A stretch of DNA of 64,000 nucleotides from positions 29,869,971-29,933,970 of the forward strand of contig NC_003070.9 of NCBI RefSeq assembly GCF_000001735.4, written 5' to 3'. The position numbers and the translations under genes were made by a program. The number at the start of each line of letters is the position of its first letter. Positions within the stretch are counted from its first letter, which is position 1. The notes under the pieces were generated by a model. That model saw nothing but the letters and a program-made list of their open reading frames with translations, ran no database searches and was not told the DNA's origin. Shown here one piece after another: positions 37,352 through 50,363 of this stretch. Source of the stretch: Arabidopsis thaliana (lineage: Eukaryota > Streptophyta > Magnoliopsida > Brassicales > Brassicaceae).

Positions 37352-38300
37352 TAGTTCACTGTAAGTTCAACTTGATTTTGCTTTCTCAATTCTTCTTCCT
37401 CTCTTTACCTTGTTCGTTCGTTGCTTATATGGTTATTGGTGCACTTTTCAAATTTGATCTGATGCCTGAGACTCTCTACCTAGCAGTGAACTTGTTAGAT
37501 TGCTAATAGAAAGGAAATGTGTAGTTGATCGGTCTCACTGCATTTTTGCTCGCACCTAAGTAGGAGGACTATTGGCATCACAGGGTAGAGATATTATGAT
37601 TTATACACATGTACTGTTTTTCAAACTAGTACAATCAGTATCTTCTCTCTATCCGTTCAGATCACAGATTTCATTAGCATCTCAAACTTGTTTTGAGATT
37701 GTTTGGTCATGAGCTTTTGCTTACCTGAATCTTACAGGGGAGCGTAGCCAAAATGATTAACTTTTTCTTTGCATCCCTCCGTACAAAAGGTAAAAATCTC
37801 TGGCTTATGATTCCTTTTATGTGTGTGCTTATCTGTAAATGATCTACTTATTCTAGATTTAGTGTTTTACTTCATATGGGTGACTTCAAATCTGCATCAA
37901 CACTCTTGTTCATCACCCACACTGAATATATAGAAATATGGCTTCTTTGGATTACGCCAAGTTGTCCTACTTAGATATTCCCTTTGAGATTAAGAGAGAA
38001 TTGAACCTAGTATATTATGATGGCATGGCATACATTGTGTCTGGTTTCAAGGGATATAATTTCGCTTGATCGTAAAGACAAATCATCAATGTGTTTTACA
38101 TAACAAAACAACTGTAAGGAATTCTGTTTACATTCAATAGGCAAGTTGTACAAGCTCATGAGTATTCTTGGTTCCCTACCCTCTTTGATATCTAAGTCAA
38201 CCACATCTACTCATATGCATATGCCTGCACACATAGATATATGTATTGTATCTTCAATGTAACAGTATATATATATACACCTGAGTGTGACCTAATGGCA

Positions 38301-39205
38301 TTATGAGCATGGGACGAAATGGTCTTGCACAAGCATTTGCTCTTCTTGCTTGTCTAGTGTCCTTTGCACTGCTTTGTAGAACTCAATCCAAGAAGATGAG
38401 TATGAATCCATGGCGCCAAACATGAAAGTTGGATTGGGACTTGCAGGGCAAGCGGTGACCATATCCAAAACAGAAGTGGCAGGTTTGAGCTGGTGAGGGA
38501 AGTTGAAGGCCAAGTTATCGACCTTATGCTCATAGATTTTGCCATTTCGGTCGAGTTTATAGCGAGAAGTACCCTGAAACTCTCCCTTTGCCTCCCATGG
38601 GACTCTAGGTACACCTTTAAGATTCCACCTGATGAGAATCATGTTCTCTGATGGTTGCCAAACCCTGAAGATCTCAAGTGAGATATCCCTGAAGAGAATC
38701 TTGCCATGAAATCTAAGTGCCCAGAAGATCAATTTGTAGTTGTCAATCCCAGAGAACGTGTTCATTGGATCCACTAATGTTATATCATCCCTGAAAGAGG
38801 AAACACAAATGCTTTCATTGACAGGTTTAAGGAAGGAATCACCTAAAGGAGAAAGAGGAAAACACACCTGTAAATGTCGTAATTGAGATCTTTGGTGAAG
38901 AGGAGAGGCAAATCTTCGCGAAGGGTACGTACAGCTAAACCGAGATTGATGTAGAAGTCATCTTTGCTGCCGTGCTGGTACTTATCCTGCGCACTTGGTT
39001 TGGTCTTAACCTGCGCACCTCGAACAGGAGGAGGAGCCTGGACGCTAAAGAGAGAAAGTGGAGAGAGACTATCTTCTTCAAACTCGTAGCTATTGGACGA
39101 TGATGATGATGATGATAAAGCTTGGTTGGAAATGGGTTTCTCTTTGAGTGATTTTCCGGTCGGAAGAAGGAAAGAAGGAGAGAGATTGGGGAGAAGAAAC
39201 GCCAT
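38301..39205 (-). CDS. DUF2358 protein, probably plastid, 275 aa
   Basis: Two exons: 39205-38868 and 38790-38301. The first about 75 residues are Ser/Pro-rich and poor in acids, with a run of seven serines, as in a chloroplast transit peptide. The conserved domain starts near LRTLREDLPLLFTKDLNYDIYRDD and continues through FRVWQPSENMILIRWNLKG, the SnoaL/NTF2-like fold pattern seen in DUF2358 proteins. No enzymatic residues are obvious and the function is unknown. At1g79510 from memory, with a paralogue near At1g16320. Confidence 0.92.
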
Positions 39206-39787
39206 AGCTGCTGGATTTTAGAGCTTCTCTTGTTCTTTTGTTGTTGTTTTGTCTTAATTTTTCAAGGCGACTTAAGAGAATCAGAGGGAGAGGATGACGA
39301 GTTGAGAAGAGCGAAGATGCACGAAGAAGCTTTGTTGGAAGATAAACAGCTGCTCGTTTTTTGAGTGGTAATCAAACCTTCGCGTTGTATTTTTTCTTTT
39401 CTTTATTTTGACTTCTAATATTTTTATGTTTCTTACTTTTTATTTGATATCTATATATATTTATATTTCTCCTAAGTTTGATCTAATATGAACAAAATAA
39501 ATAGCCACCAAAAAAGAAAGAAAAGACGTACTAATTCCGACCAAAAAGAAAAGACGTACGAATTTATTTAATTATTTTTAGTAAATGATTTTTCAAGGAA
39601 AATATTTGTACATTAGTACCGTAAAAGTATAATCTTATGCATTAAAAAGCAGTAATTTTGGAAAATAAAATTTTCATGTTTAATCTCACATTTACAATAC
39701 TATGTGATCTTTAATGAATTTTTTTTGTTATTGTCCTTGCCATAAGGAATTTTTTAATGCATAGAAAAACATAAAAAAATAAAATGA

Positions 39788-40270
39788 TAAGACACGTGTA
39801 AACTGGGCCTAAGCCCAAAAAATAAAAAGACCGGTATTAAGAAAGCCCACACTAGCGATATTTGTATCCGTTTGAAAATAAAATAACCACGCGCACTATA
39901 TGCGAGTTATCAGCACGCACCTCAAATCTGTAGGTTTAACCCCCTTTCGAAATTAGCTATTTTTGTATAGTTCGAAAAAGTAAGCGCGTGATGTTTTTTT
40001 TTTTTTTTTTTTTGTCAACTAGCGCGTGATGCTTTTAAGTTTTTTTATTTTTTTTTTATTTTTTTTTGGTGCTTCTAAGTTTTAACTCTCCCTCGACTTA
40101 TCTCTGTAGTTTAAGGAATTCGAAAAGTAATTTTGCACCTAAGATCTGTAAATCGTTAGCTCTTTCTAGCCCAGTTACGACAATTTTTTACTCTTATACG
40201 CGTAACGGTTTTCATAAACAAATTTTAAGTTTGCTCGTCGAAACATGTTTTGGGCTATTTTGTGTTCTGA
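39788..40270. repeat. Diverged direct duplication, copy 1
   Basis: Shares ordered blocks with copy 2 (40621-41010): TGGGCCTAA, GCCCACA, AAAATAACCAC, GCACTATA.GCGAGTTAT, AAATCTGTAGGT, AACCCCTTTTGAAAT-like and AAGCGCGT. More distant similarity follows around CGTCGAAA. The best-matching part is 39788-39993. Confidence 0.7.
39983..40031. mobile_element. Poly-T insertion with perfect 11-bp flanking repeats
   Basis: AGCGCGTGATG occurs at 39983-39993 and 40021-40031. The 27-base insert is a long T run followed by GTCAACT. Copy 2 of the surrounding module has AAGCGCGTCA without any insertion, which acts as an empty site. This supports insertion of a truncated retroelement. Confidence 0.5.
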
Positions 40271-40620
40271 AAGAGTGAAATGATTTGTAACCTTCGCCCA
40301 AACCTTACTATATTTATTTATTTAAGGCCTTTTAAATTCGGAATTAAATTAGACAATTGAACTAAATAGTCTAATATGGCATCGTACTTGTCCAATGGGA
40401 TGGTAGCATAGAATACGACGATCGTAAAATTGGGCTCATAGCATTATCAAAGAACCTTAATAGGCATTATAAATTATACTTTAATCCTCGAACAAAATTT
40501 AAGTTTATACGAATTGATCACCCTATGAATGATTTGAGTATCTTTATTGTTCTCAGTAAAACTTTGTTCATTGTACAGACGAGAAAAGAGCTCGAATATA
40601 CGAACATTAAAAATGAAACC

Positions 40621-41010
40621 GACAAGAAAGATGTAAAATGGGCCTAACTCCCTAGGCCTGAAAACGAAAAGGCCGTAAAGTATTTAGTAAGCCCACATTA
40701 GAAGACAATTTGTATGGTAAATAATTAACTATTAGAAAACAAAATAACCACTTGCACTATAAGCGAGTTATTACCACGCGCCACAAATCTGTAGGTAACC
40801 CCTTTTGAAATTGGCCATTTTTGGATATTTGAGAAAATTAAGCGCGTCAGCCTCATTATTTTTGCATTTCGATTCGAATTCACTAAAAAGGAAGGGACTA
40901 TCCAAAGCCCGATTAAGAATTACTGATACAATTATTATCCGGTTCCTATATCAAAATTATAAACTTTCCCGTCGAAAGCTGTTTTATGAAATAATTTATG
41001 ATCTGCTACA
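40621..41010. repeat. Diverged direct duplication, copy 2
   Basis: Second copy of the module described at 39788-40270, about 840 bases away in the same orientation. It lacks the poly-T insertion present in copy 1. Confidence 0.7.
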
Positions 41011-41345
41011 AAGCTACAGTTTACATCAATCTTTTTAGGGGATATTGAATTCGATCTTATAACCCAATGAAATCTAACTGCTACAAGCGCAGCAGTCCAT
41101 AACATTATCAAACATTGCTTTACCAGACATTACTCCTTCAAAATTTCGGCCCATATTTCAGTGTCTAAAAATCGATCGTCTGTCAATGTGTCAGGTAATT
41201 GATCAAAAAGATTTGGTAAATAGCATGATATGGTCAGCTCAGCTATATGAAAACACGTAACAAAATCTATAATTTAGGAACATCGATCATATCGGCTAAA
41301 ATAAGACTGAAAGCCGATTGGGAGATCTTTGGACCAAGTAATTAT

Positions 41346-41411
41346 TGGCAACGTACAGCGCTTTATCCACTATTGAATAAGTGAATCAGAGACTCTAATT
41401 TGTTGCCTTTA
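41346..41411 (-). repeat. 65-bp hairpin-forming repeat, copy A
   Basis: On the minus strand GGCAAC and GTTGCC close a lower stem, ATTCACT and AGTGGAT form an upper stem, and 12-15 bases on each side form an internal loop. Nearly identical to copy B at 41529-41594; they differ by a small change in the apical loop. Confidence 0.75.
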
Positions 41412-41528
41412 CCAAATCAAAATACATATACTAATGGGAATAAGTTGAGAGAAACATGTAAGGGCTTTTGAATGCACATGGAACTATCAAAACTAGTCCA
41501 AGTACCAGAATATCGCCATATCTATCTC

Positions 41529-41594
41529 GGCAACGTACAGCGCTTTATCCACTATTGACATAAGTGAATCAGAGACTCTAATTTGTTGCCTTTC
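41529..41594 (-). repeat. 65-bp hairpin-forming repeat, copy B
   Basis: Same hairpin as copy A, 183 bases away, in the same orientation. Both lie downstream of the snoRNA-like sequences on the same strand and may be in the same primary transcript. Confidence 0.75.
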
Positions 41595-41652
41595 CTATCA
41601 CCAAAACGATTTCATATAACATGTAACACATAAGATTTCAAACAAACAAACT

Positions 41653-41738
41653 AGGCTCAGATTATAAAAAGAAGTTTACATCAACGAGCGAAAAACCTCT
41701 CAAAGTTTGATGGTAATCTTGTTTCATCATCATCGCCG
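41653..41738 (-). ncRNA. Box C/D snoRNA-like sequence 2 (about 86 nt)
   Basis: On the minus strand: short 5' stem GGC, box C in GATGATGATGA (41734-41724), box C' TTGATGT (41684-41678), box D CTGA (41660-41657) and 3' stem GCC. Box D' would be the degenerate TTGA at 41704-41701. The antisense stretch before D' reads GATTACCATCAAACT. Order, spacing and length fit a C/D snoRNA that guides 2'-O-methylation. No rRNA or snRNA target could be assigned, and the closing stem is only three pairs. Confidence 0.45.
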
Positions 41739-41771
41739 AAGTAAAAATAAAACTAATGATCTTAGATCTAA

Positions 41772-41842
41772 AGCCTCAGAAAGTGGAGGTAATCGTCAAG
41801 GAGAAACTCAGATGGTACGGACAATCTCAAACATCACAGGCT
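41772..41842 (-). ncRNA. Box C/D snoRNA-like sequence 1 (71 nt)
   Basis: Minus strand: stem AGCC/GGCT closes box C GTGATGT (41837-41831) against box D CTGA (41779-41776). Internal box D' CTGA (41811-41808) and box C' TGACGA (41798-41793) are present. All four boxes lie in the right order with normal spacing. Candidate guides end at D' (GATTGTCCGTACCAT) and at D (GATTACCTCCACTTT); the nucleotide opposite the fifth guide base would be the methylated one. The target is not recognised. A telo-box/site II/TATA promoter lies about 110-170 bases upstream, typical of independent plant snoRNA genes. Confidence 0.55.
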
Positions 41843-41949
41843 ACGATCCTAAGATAACCTCTAACAATAACTAAAAGATGAGGAAACAAGTAAACAAGAA
41901 AAATTGAGGAGCTCGCTTGGCCGATGTATGGATTTGTGGAAAAGACGGC

Positions 41950-42010
41950 TTATATAGCTTTGATTCTAGGTTACAATAAACCCTAATGAGCGTGACACCT
42001 AAATGGGCCT
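41950..42010 (-). promoter_or_regulatory. snoRNA-type promoter: TATA, telo-box, site II
   Basis: On the minus strand, TATATAA (41956-41950) is preceded by the telo-box AAACCCTAA complement (41978-41987) and site II AGGCCCA (42010-42004). This trio drives many plant snoRNA and ribosomal protein genes. It faces the two C/D-like sequences and no protein gene. Confidence 0.6.
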
Positions 42011-42398
42011 ATACTCTTTTCAAAGCCGACTTAGCTGGGTAATAATAAATGGGCTTATAATATAGAACATACATTATTTGTTGGGCCTAAATCATTTCTA
42101 TGTTTTCTTAACGAGCCGTAACTCGGGCCGATAATATATATTTAGTACACATTAATGAGCCATATGCCTTAGGCCTTCAGCTTGGTCTTAAGTTTTTCTT
42201 CAATGTGGGCTTGAATATATTTTACATTTTTCACCTCATAAAAGGACCAAATCGTTTCTAAAGGTGTCACTCACTCGTATTGGGGGATTTAAAACTTATT
42301 ATCTTTTGTGGAATGCTACATAGGGAACAAAAACTCTAGAGAAATCGAGACATCCTGCTTAATTTATTTCCTCTGGATCCATTAACCTATCGTGATAT

Positions 42399-44545
42399 TC
42401 AAACCTTGCATTTGTGTTCTGGACGATGAGTAAACTCAAAGTCAATATGGACAAAAGCTCTCTCAACCTCAGAGAGTTGCTCCAGCTTCTCCTGAAGAGT
42501 TTCTCCTATGTTGTGAGCTTCATGCAGCCTCATGTCCTCTGGCAACACAATGTCAACTTCCACAAAGTAGTGTGACCCAAACGTGTAGGCTCTCACTGTG
42601 TCTATGTGTTTTATCTTCTCGTGATGGTTCCAAATCAAGAACGTTAGTTTCGCCAAGAAATCTGGTGGTGCTGAGCGTCCTATCAGTGAATGGACATTCT
42701 CTAGAACTGTTCTTGCCCATGTGCTGATTGTATACAGGGCAATCTGAAACCATAAAGAATAAACGTTTTCTCAATATATCTCTTCACAAGAGACATTTCA
42801 AGAATGGATAAGGTTGATGATGATTTACTTACTAGTATAGCCCCAGAGGGATCAATCCACCAGTAGAATTTTACAGCTAAAACAGCGGTTGCTAAACCGA
42901 CTGAATTGGTGATAACATCAAAGAGGTGATCTTGTGCATAGGCCCTGACAATTTCGTTCTGGAAACTCCTGCAGTAAAGCATGAGCAGAAACTTGACGAC
43001 TGTAGCTGAAGCCATTATTCCAATCATCCATTTTTCCTCGGTGCTACTCATATGAGAACCATTCTATACAATGAGAAATATCAAACTAGATTAGATTACA
43101 TCATATAACTGGTGTTAGGAGTTTACGAGAAAAGATTAAATGTGGTCCTCGGTGTTGTACCTTGGAAACAAGTAGCCTAGTTGACTCTAGTATCACTTGT
43201 AGTCCAAGAGTTGCCATCACAGATGCAAACACAATGATTCCCTGCCAAATTTTAAGCAATATGGCTTTTAGTTTCGTGAGTGTTAAGCGAACCAGAGAGA
43301 GAATTACAGAGACTATACCACAGGTTGCATCCGTCGTTTTCCAATTGGATAGCGAAAATTGTTAGGTGTTCTCATGGCATTAGCAGTAAACCATAGAATA
43401 AATCCAGACAAGAGATCTAAGAGAGAGTCCAAAGTGGAAGCAATGACAGCCATAGACCTACTCTCCACAGAAGCATAAACTTTTGCTACAAAAAGCACAA
43501 GGTTTGCTGCGTTTGAGATGTGAACTGCAAGCCTCTCGCTCTTTGCAAGCTTCTTCAGTTCTTCCTGTTGAAATCAACAAGATGCTCCTATATATGAAGA
43601 AAATGGACGAAAGATCTCAGAAGAAGCCTAAATGAAGAGAGCAAGAGTGGTACCTCAGTTGGAGCTCCAGATACAAAACCAGTTTCGTTAATTGTCTCCA
43701 TCTCATTGAAACCCTCCAGAAGCTTCTCTTGCTGTTTGTAGTACTCTGAGACTTTGCGTTCCTTTTCTGATTTTTCACAACAGAAAAGAGTAAAACCCAT
43801 GTTAAGTTTTGTTACCTGATTATTCCTAATGATTCAAAGTTTCAAACGTGTTTAACAATCGATCCTTAATGGTTTTTATCATCCTCCCAGCAAACTACAA
43901 TGCGTGAAAACTCCGAAGAATATGATTCTGTGTCCCTATCACACTAGAAATAAAGAAATGATTATGTTTCCAGCAAAACCAAAAGAATATTCCCAGATTC
44001 ACAATAGAATCTCATATATGCTTCAAGTTGTAAACAGAGAATTTTGCAAAACAGAAAGCTGAGATTCCTTTTTGAATCAATTTAATTGCTTTTAAACAGA
44101 AAATTCGGTAAGATCACTCTACAATTTTCACAGGGTTAACATATTGGGAACACCGTACGTATATTCTTCGACCAATTGCGGAAAGATTTCGCGTAGGGTT
44201 AAAACTATCAATGGAAGAAGAGAAATCGCAGATTAGAGTGACATTCCCTGGCGTGGATCATGTAAACACGTAACAGTACATCGATAATACACATACAGAC
44301 GACGAAACAGAGGAACGGAGATTTAAGACAAGGACGAGGAAGAGAAACTTACTCGGAGTCCGGAGATAACGAGACAAGCGAGTACGGCCGTTGTGACGTC
44401 CTGATGATAACGGTGAAGAAGAAGGGAGACGGAATGTGTCGAGGCTGAGACGCCATGAAGATGGTGGCGAATCGTCTTGGTCAATTGGTAAAAGGTCGAC
44501 ATTGTAGTCTCCTCCACTGAGGCCGCGATGCTCCGTCGCCGCCAT
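42399..44545 (-). CDS. MTP9: Cation diffusion facilitator, Mn-type (MTP9), 402 aa
   Basis: Six exons: 44545-44353, 43766-43654, 43564-43319, 43241-43161, 43063-42833, 42743-42399, giving 402 residues. The membrane core has about six segments. Metal-site motifs are DSLLD (about 148-152, TM2) and DHLFD (about 256-260, TM5); the DxxxD form in both is the signature of Mn-type CDFs rather than the HxxxD of zinc types. The cytosolic C-terminal domain contains [20 protein letters not shown]. It is predicted to export Mn2+ from the cytosol into an endomembrane compartment or out of the cell in exchange for protons. The cytosolic N-terminus is acidic. MTP10 near At1g16310 is the recalled paralogue; the MTP9 name is from memory. 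Confidence 0.94.
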
Positions 44546-45228
44546 AACCGATCGCTCTCGCTCTCGCTCTGCTGATTTTGTGGGGGAAGTTACGAGAGAA
44601 TCAAAAGTTGTTGCTTATTTTTTGGCCTCTTTTTTGGAACTTTTGGTGTTGGCCAAAAAGGGCCACATGTATTTGTAGTAGAAAGGTCCAAAGTCCAAAC
44701 TCCTTTTCCTTAATCAAACCTTGATTAGCAAAAAAAAAACATTATTATTTCCAACATGCAAATCACAAACGATGCAAAGCGTTTAATTATATACACATAT
44801 ATCTATTGGAAAACATGAAACCATGAGCTAACTGGATTTTCTTATGGGTATGTTGAGTTTAAAACGTACTAATTAATTAAGAATATCTGGTATTATCAAG
44901 AGATTTTGTTTGTTTGTCTACGCAACAAAGCAGTATCTTTCGTTTGTCGTATAACGAAATAAGTAGATTTTAATATTCATAAGAACACACGTGGCTGCGG
45001 ATGCATGGTGATGCAAAAGTTGTGGACCGGAAAACTGGTATTGTTTTTCTTCCTGGTGTAGATAAACAAGTACCTTTTTGTCCATATACTGATTAGTTTA
45101 CCCTTACGTGGACGTCTCTGATGAACAATATCACACTCTATTATCCTTTTTTGTAAGATAAATTTTGAAATAATTGTAGCCAATGAAATGCCTTCCGTGT
45201 TAGTTGTTACGTATTTAGAGAAAGAAGA

Positions 45229-45330
45229 GAGACCTTGAATCACTGACGAAATCATTGGAGACTATATATCTTTCTGTGACAAACTTGTTTGATTTTGAGG
45301 TTTTAGGTTTACATCAAACCATGAGAGGTT
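45229..45330 (-). pseudogene. Relic of GAPCP1 intron 11/exon 12 sequence
   Basis: 45230-45262 matches 46567-46602 of GAPCP1 (the end of exon 12 and its splice donor) with few changes, encoding VSNDFV on the minus strand. 45306-45330 matches 46667-46690 in GAPCP1 intron 11. The part between has diverged or been replaced. Order and orientation are the same as in the parent, 1.3 kb away, so this is a partial tandem duplicate that has decayed. Confidence 0.65.
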
Positions 45331-45334
45331 CAGG

Positions 45335-45497
45335 GGAATCTGTAATAAACAAAAACTTGAGGGAACAATATGTAACAAACAAAAATTTGGAGATATTTGG
45401 AATTGACAAAATTTACGTGTGTTTTTGTAATAATACGAAATTTCAGGCGATATCTGTAATAAATAAAGTCTTAGAAAACATATGTAATAAACAATAG
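45335..45497. repeat. Degenerate AATAAACAAA-type repeat
   Basis: TGTAATAAACAAA, TGTAACAAACAAA, TGTAATAAATAAA and TGTAATAAACAAT recur at irregular 30-90 base spacing directly after the GAPCP1 relic. Confidence 0.5.
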
Positions 45498-46261
45498 TTC
45501 GTGGAAAATGTTGTAGTTTCCATGAAATATCGGGGCAAGTGAAAATATATGAGTAACCTTACTTCAAGAGTTCTCCTTATCCGCATGGTGGCCAATAAAT
45601 AACTCATGTCCTTCCTTAGCTATAGCCTCACTTGAGTGAGTCTACTTCCGTTAACTCAAAAACAGCCACCTTTTCTTAAGTGGTGATGATAGAGAAAAGA
45701 CAAACAAGTTTTGAAAGAGATCAGAAACAAGACAGAGGAGATAGATGATGAGGTTGTCCATCTCAATGGATAAATCTTCATGCTTCCCTTCCAGGAATCG
45801 CCAATACCAAACGAGTTTCGTCGGATGAAAAAACGAGTAAGCTTTCTTCTGAAACATGGTTACACAGGCTAATCAAGTTCAATTTCTGTTTTCATTTGTA
45901 AAAAATATGTTTCAGTGGTTAGTGATCTTTTGTCATAAGCACGGGCAAAGCTAACGATGCGCTATCAAGAAGTATCCAAACGTTGCTTATACTGGTAAGC
46001 TATTTTTGGTAAAGTACAACTAGCTTAGCCCCTTATTCATAGATGTAAGTCGCACAGTTTTTCAGTCTTTTGGACCAAATCATGGTTGCTGATACTGGAA
46101 CAGAACAAAAATAGAGTAAAGGCTCGAGATTCAAGCCAAATATTTCAAAACACCTAGCACAGTGGCACCTAATTGAACCGAACAAATCCAAACCGGCTTT
46201 GTAGAGCAGGTTACGCAAAAAGCAGAAAGACTCAAGCTTCTGCAAGAACTGGTGTGTGTAT

Positions 46262-49118
<2,857 letters not shown>

Positions 49119-50363
49119 TGATTCGGAAGTGGGAGAAACAAAAGAAAGAGATCTGGCTCGCGGTCAAAAACCCTAAAACCCCCTTTGCTTGGCTTATGAC
49201 TTCTGAGAGTAGGTGTAGAGCCAACCCAAAATATAAACAAACGTGAAGAATCCAAAATGTTCGCAGATTTACACCTTTTTCCTATTTTTAAAATCTATAA
49301 GAATAAGAAATGCTTTGGAATTGCACTCTTTTTGTCTACTCAACGGAGTTTTTAAGGCAATTATAGTATTAATGTGCCTACGACTGTTGTAGAGAGACGA
49401 CACACTCTGTTCCTATAAAATTGATGGGTTAAAATCTGCTGCGGCACACCTATGAATTATTGCATTTTTTCAACGGTATTAAAATAAAACTAATGACTGA
49501 TTTTTGCATATTAAATAGAGATACTGATACAACGAGATTATTGTTTCTAAATTAATGACAGCAAAAAAAAAACTCACACATAAAACTCACAAAAAAATGG
49601 TGAAAAAGATGATGACATGGCATATGTAAAGGAAGGGTTGAGATTTGGACGTGGAATACAAAGACACGTGGATCAACGGTCAGGCCCATGATTAGTCGGC
49701 CTCACTGTGATCTTTTGTCGTTTTGGCACTGAGATACTGAATTAGGAAAGCCCTTGGTGATGCCACGTCAGACAGATATGGTCATATGGCCCGGGGATTT
49801 TTTTTAAAAGGCCCTTTCCAGCCTGAAATCAGCAGATGCTTTTTGTTGATGTCAACTTCAGGAAACTTTGGCCAAATCTTGTGATTCGAACAATATCTGA
49901 TAAGCCAAGTCCACAACGAAGAATCAAGAGGTATTTATGATTGATTCATGTCTCTTTGTCTAACCAAAAGGATTCAGGAAGCTCCCTTATCTTACAAACA
50001 AGCTGTGTACATAATTTATGGGAGGGTCAAAAATGTTGGAACAGGTCTTGGAAGGAAACCAGAAAGATTTAGACATGTTTAGTCTTTATTTCAAAGAAAT
50101 TTAACATCATAATACAAAACAAATCAGTGTACAATAAAGATAAGGAAAAACTTCATGAACAATAAAGCATACAAAGCATTTACGTATAAACCTCATATTT
50201 TTCCTTTTCCTTTTCCTCAAAGAGCTTCCGGTTCCAGAGATTTTTCTATTCTAATGTAGTGTTAAGGTAAAGAGATTCGAATCAAAACTCATATTTCTCT
50301 TCTCCACAAAACTAATGCCTATGAATCCGGATGTAGATAAACCTTTAATAATCATTTCATTAC
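49119..50363. other. Intergenic between GAPCP1 and the second PPR gene
   Basis: 1.2 kb. A telo-box (AAACCCTAAAA, 49168-49178) sits in the GAPCP1 leader or promoter. A CACGTG-containing string is near 49672. The remainder is AT-rich 3' flank of the PPR gene. Confidence 0.6.

Larger units (their letters stand above)
36020..38300. other. 2.3-kb interval with a possible unannotated transcript
   Basis: Holds the KDSA1 3' flank, a site II/TATA promoter at 36641-36670 and intron-like signals (36856, 36929, 37279). Convergent DUF2358 3' sequence lies at the right edge. No frame over 70 codons looks coding. Confidence 0.5.
39206..42398. other. 3.2-kb interval without protein genes; repeats and snoRNA-like cluster
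   Basis: Contains a duplicated module (39.8 and 40.6 kb), a small insertion with an 11-bp duplication, two 65-bp hairpin repeats, and two box C/D-like RNAs with their promoter on the minus strand. Open frames near 40066 and 40805 begin with TTG, not ATG. Confidence 0.7.
44546..46261. other. Intergenic between MTP9 and GAPCP1, with a GAPCP1 relic
   Basis: 1.7 kb. Contains a fragment copied from GAPCP1 (45229-45330), a degenerate repeat rich in AATAAACAAA (45335-45497), and a 68-codon minus-strand frame at 45651-45857 that I do not recognise. Confidence 0.6.

Noticed and set aside
40066..41038. 70- and 77-codon plus-strand frames in the duplicated module
   Set aside because: Both begin with TTG, and the two predicted proteins do not resemble each other although the DNA is duplicated, so no coding constraint is evident.
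45651..45857. 68-codon minus-strand frame starting MFQKKAYSFFHPTK
   Set aside because: ATG-initiated but unlike any protein I know, with no promoter or splice support. Listed as intergenic; it could be re-examined with expression data.
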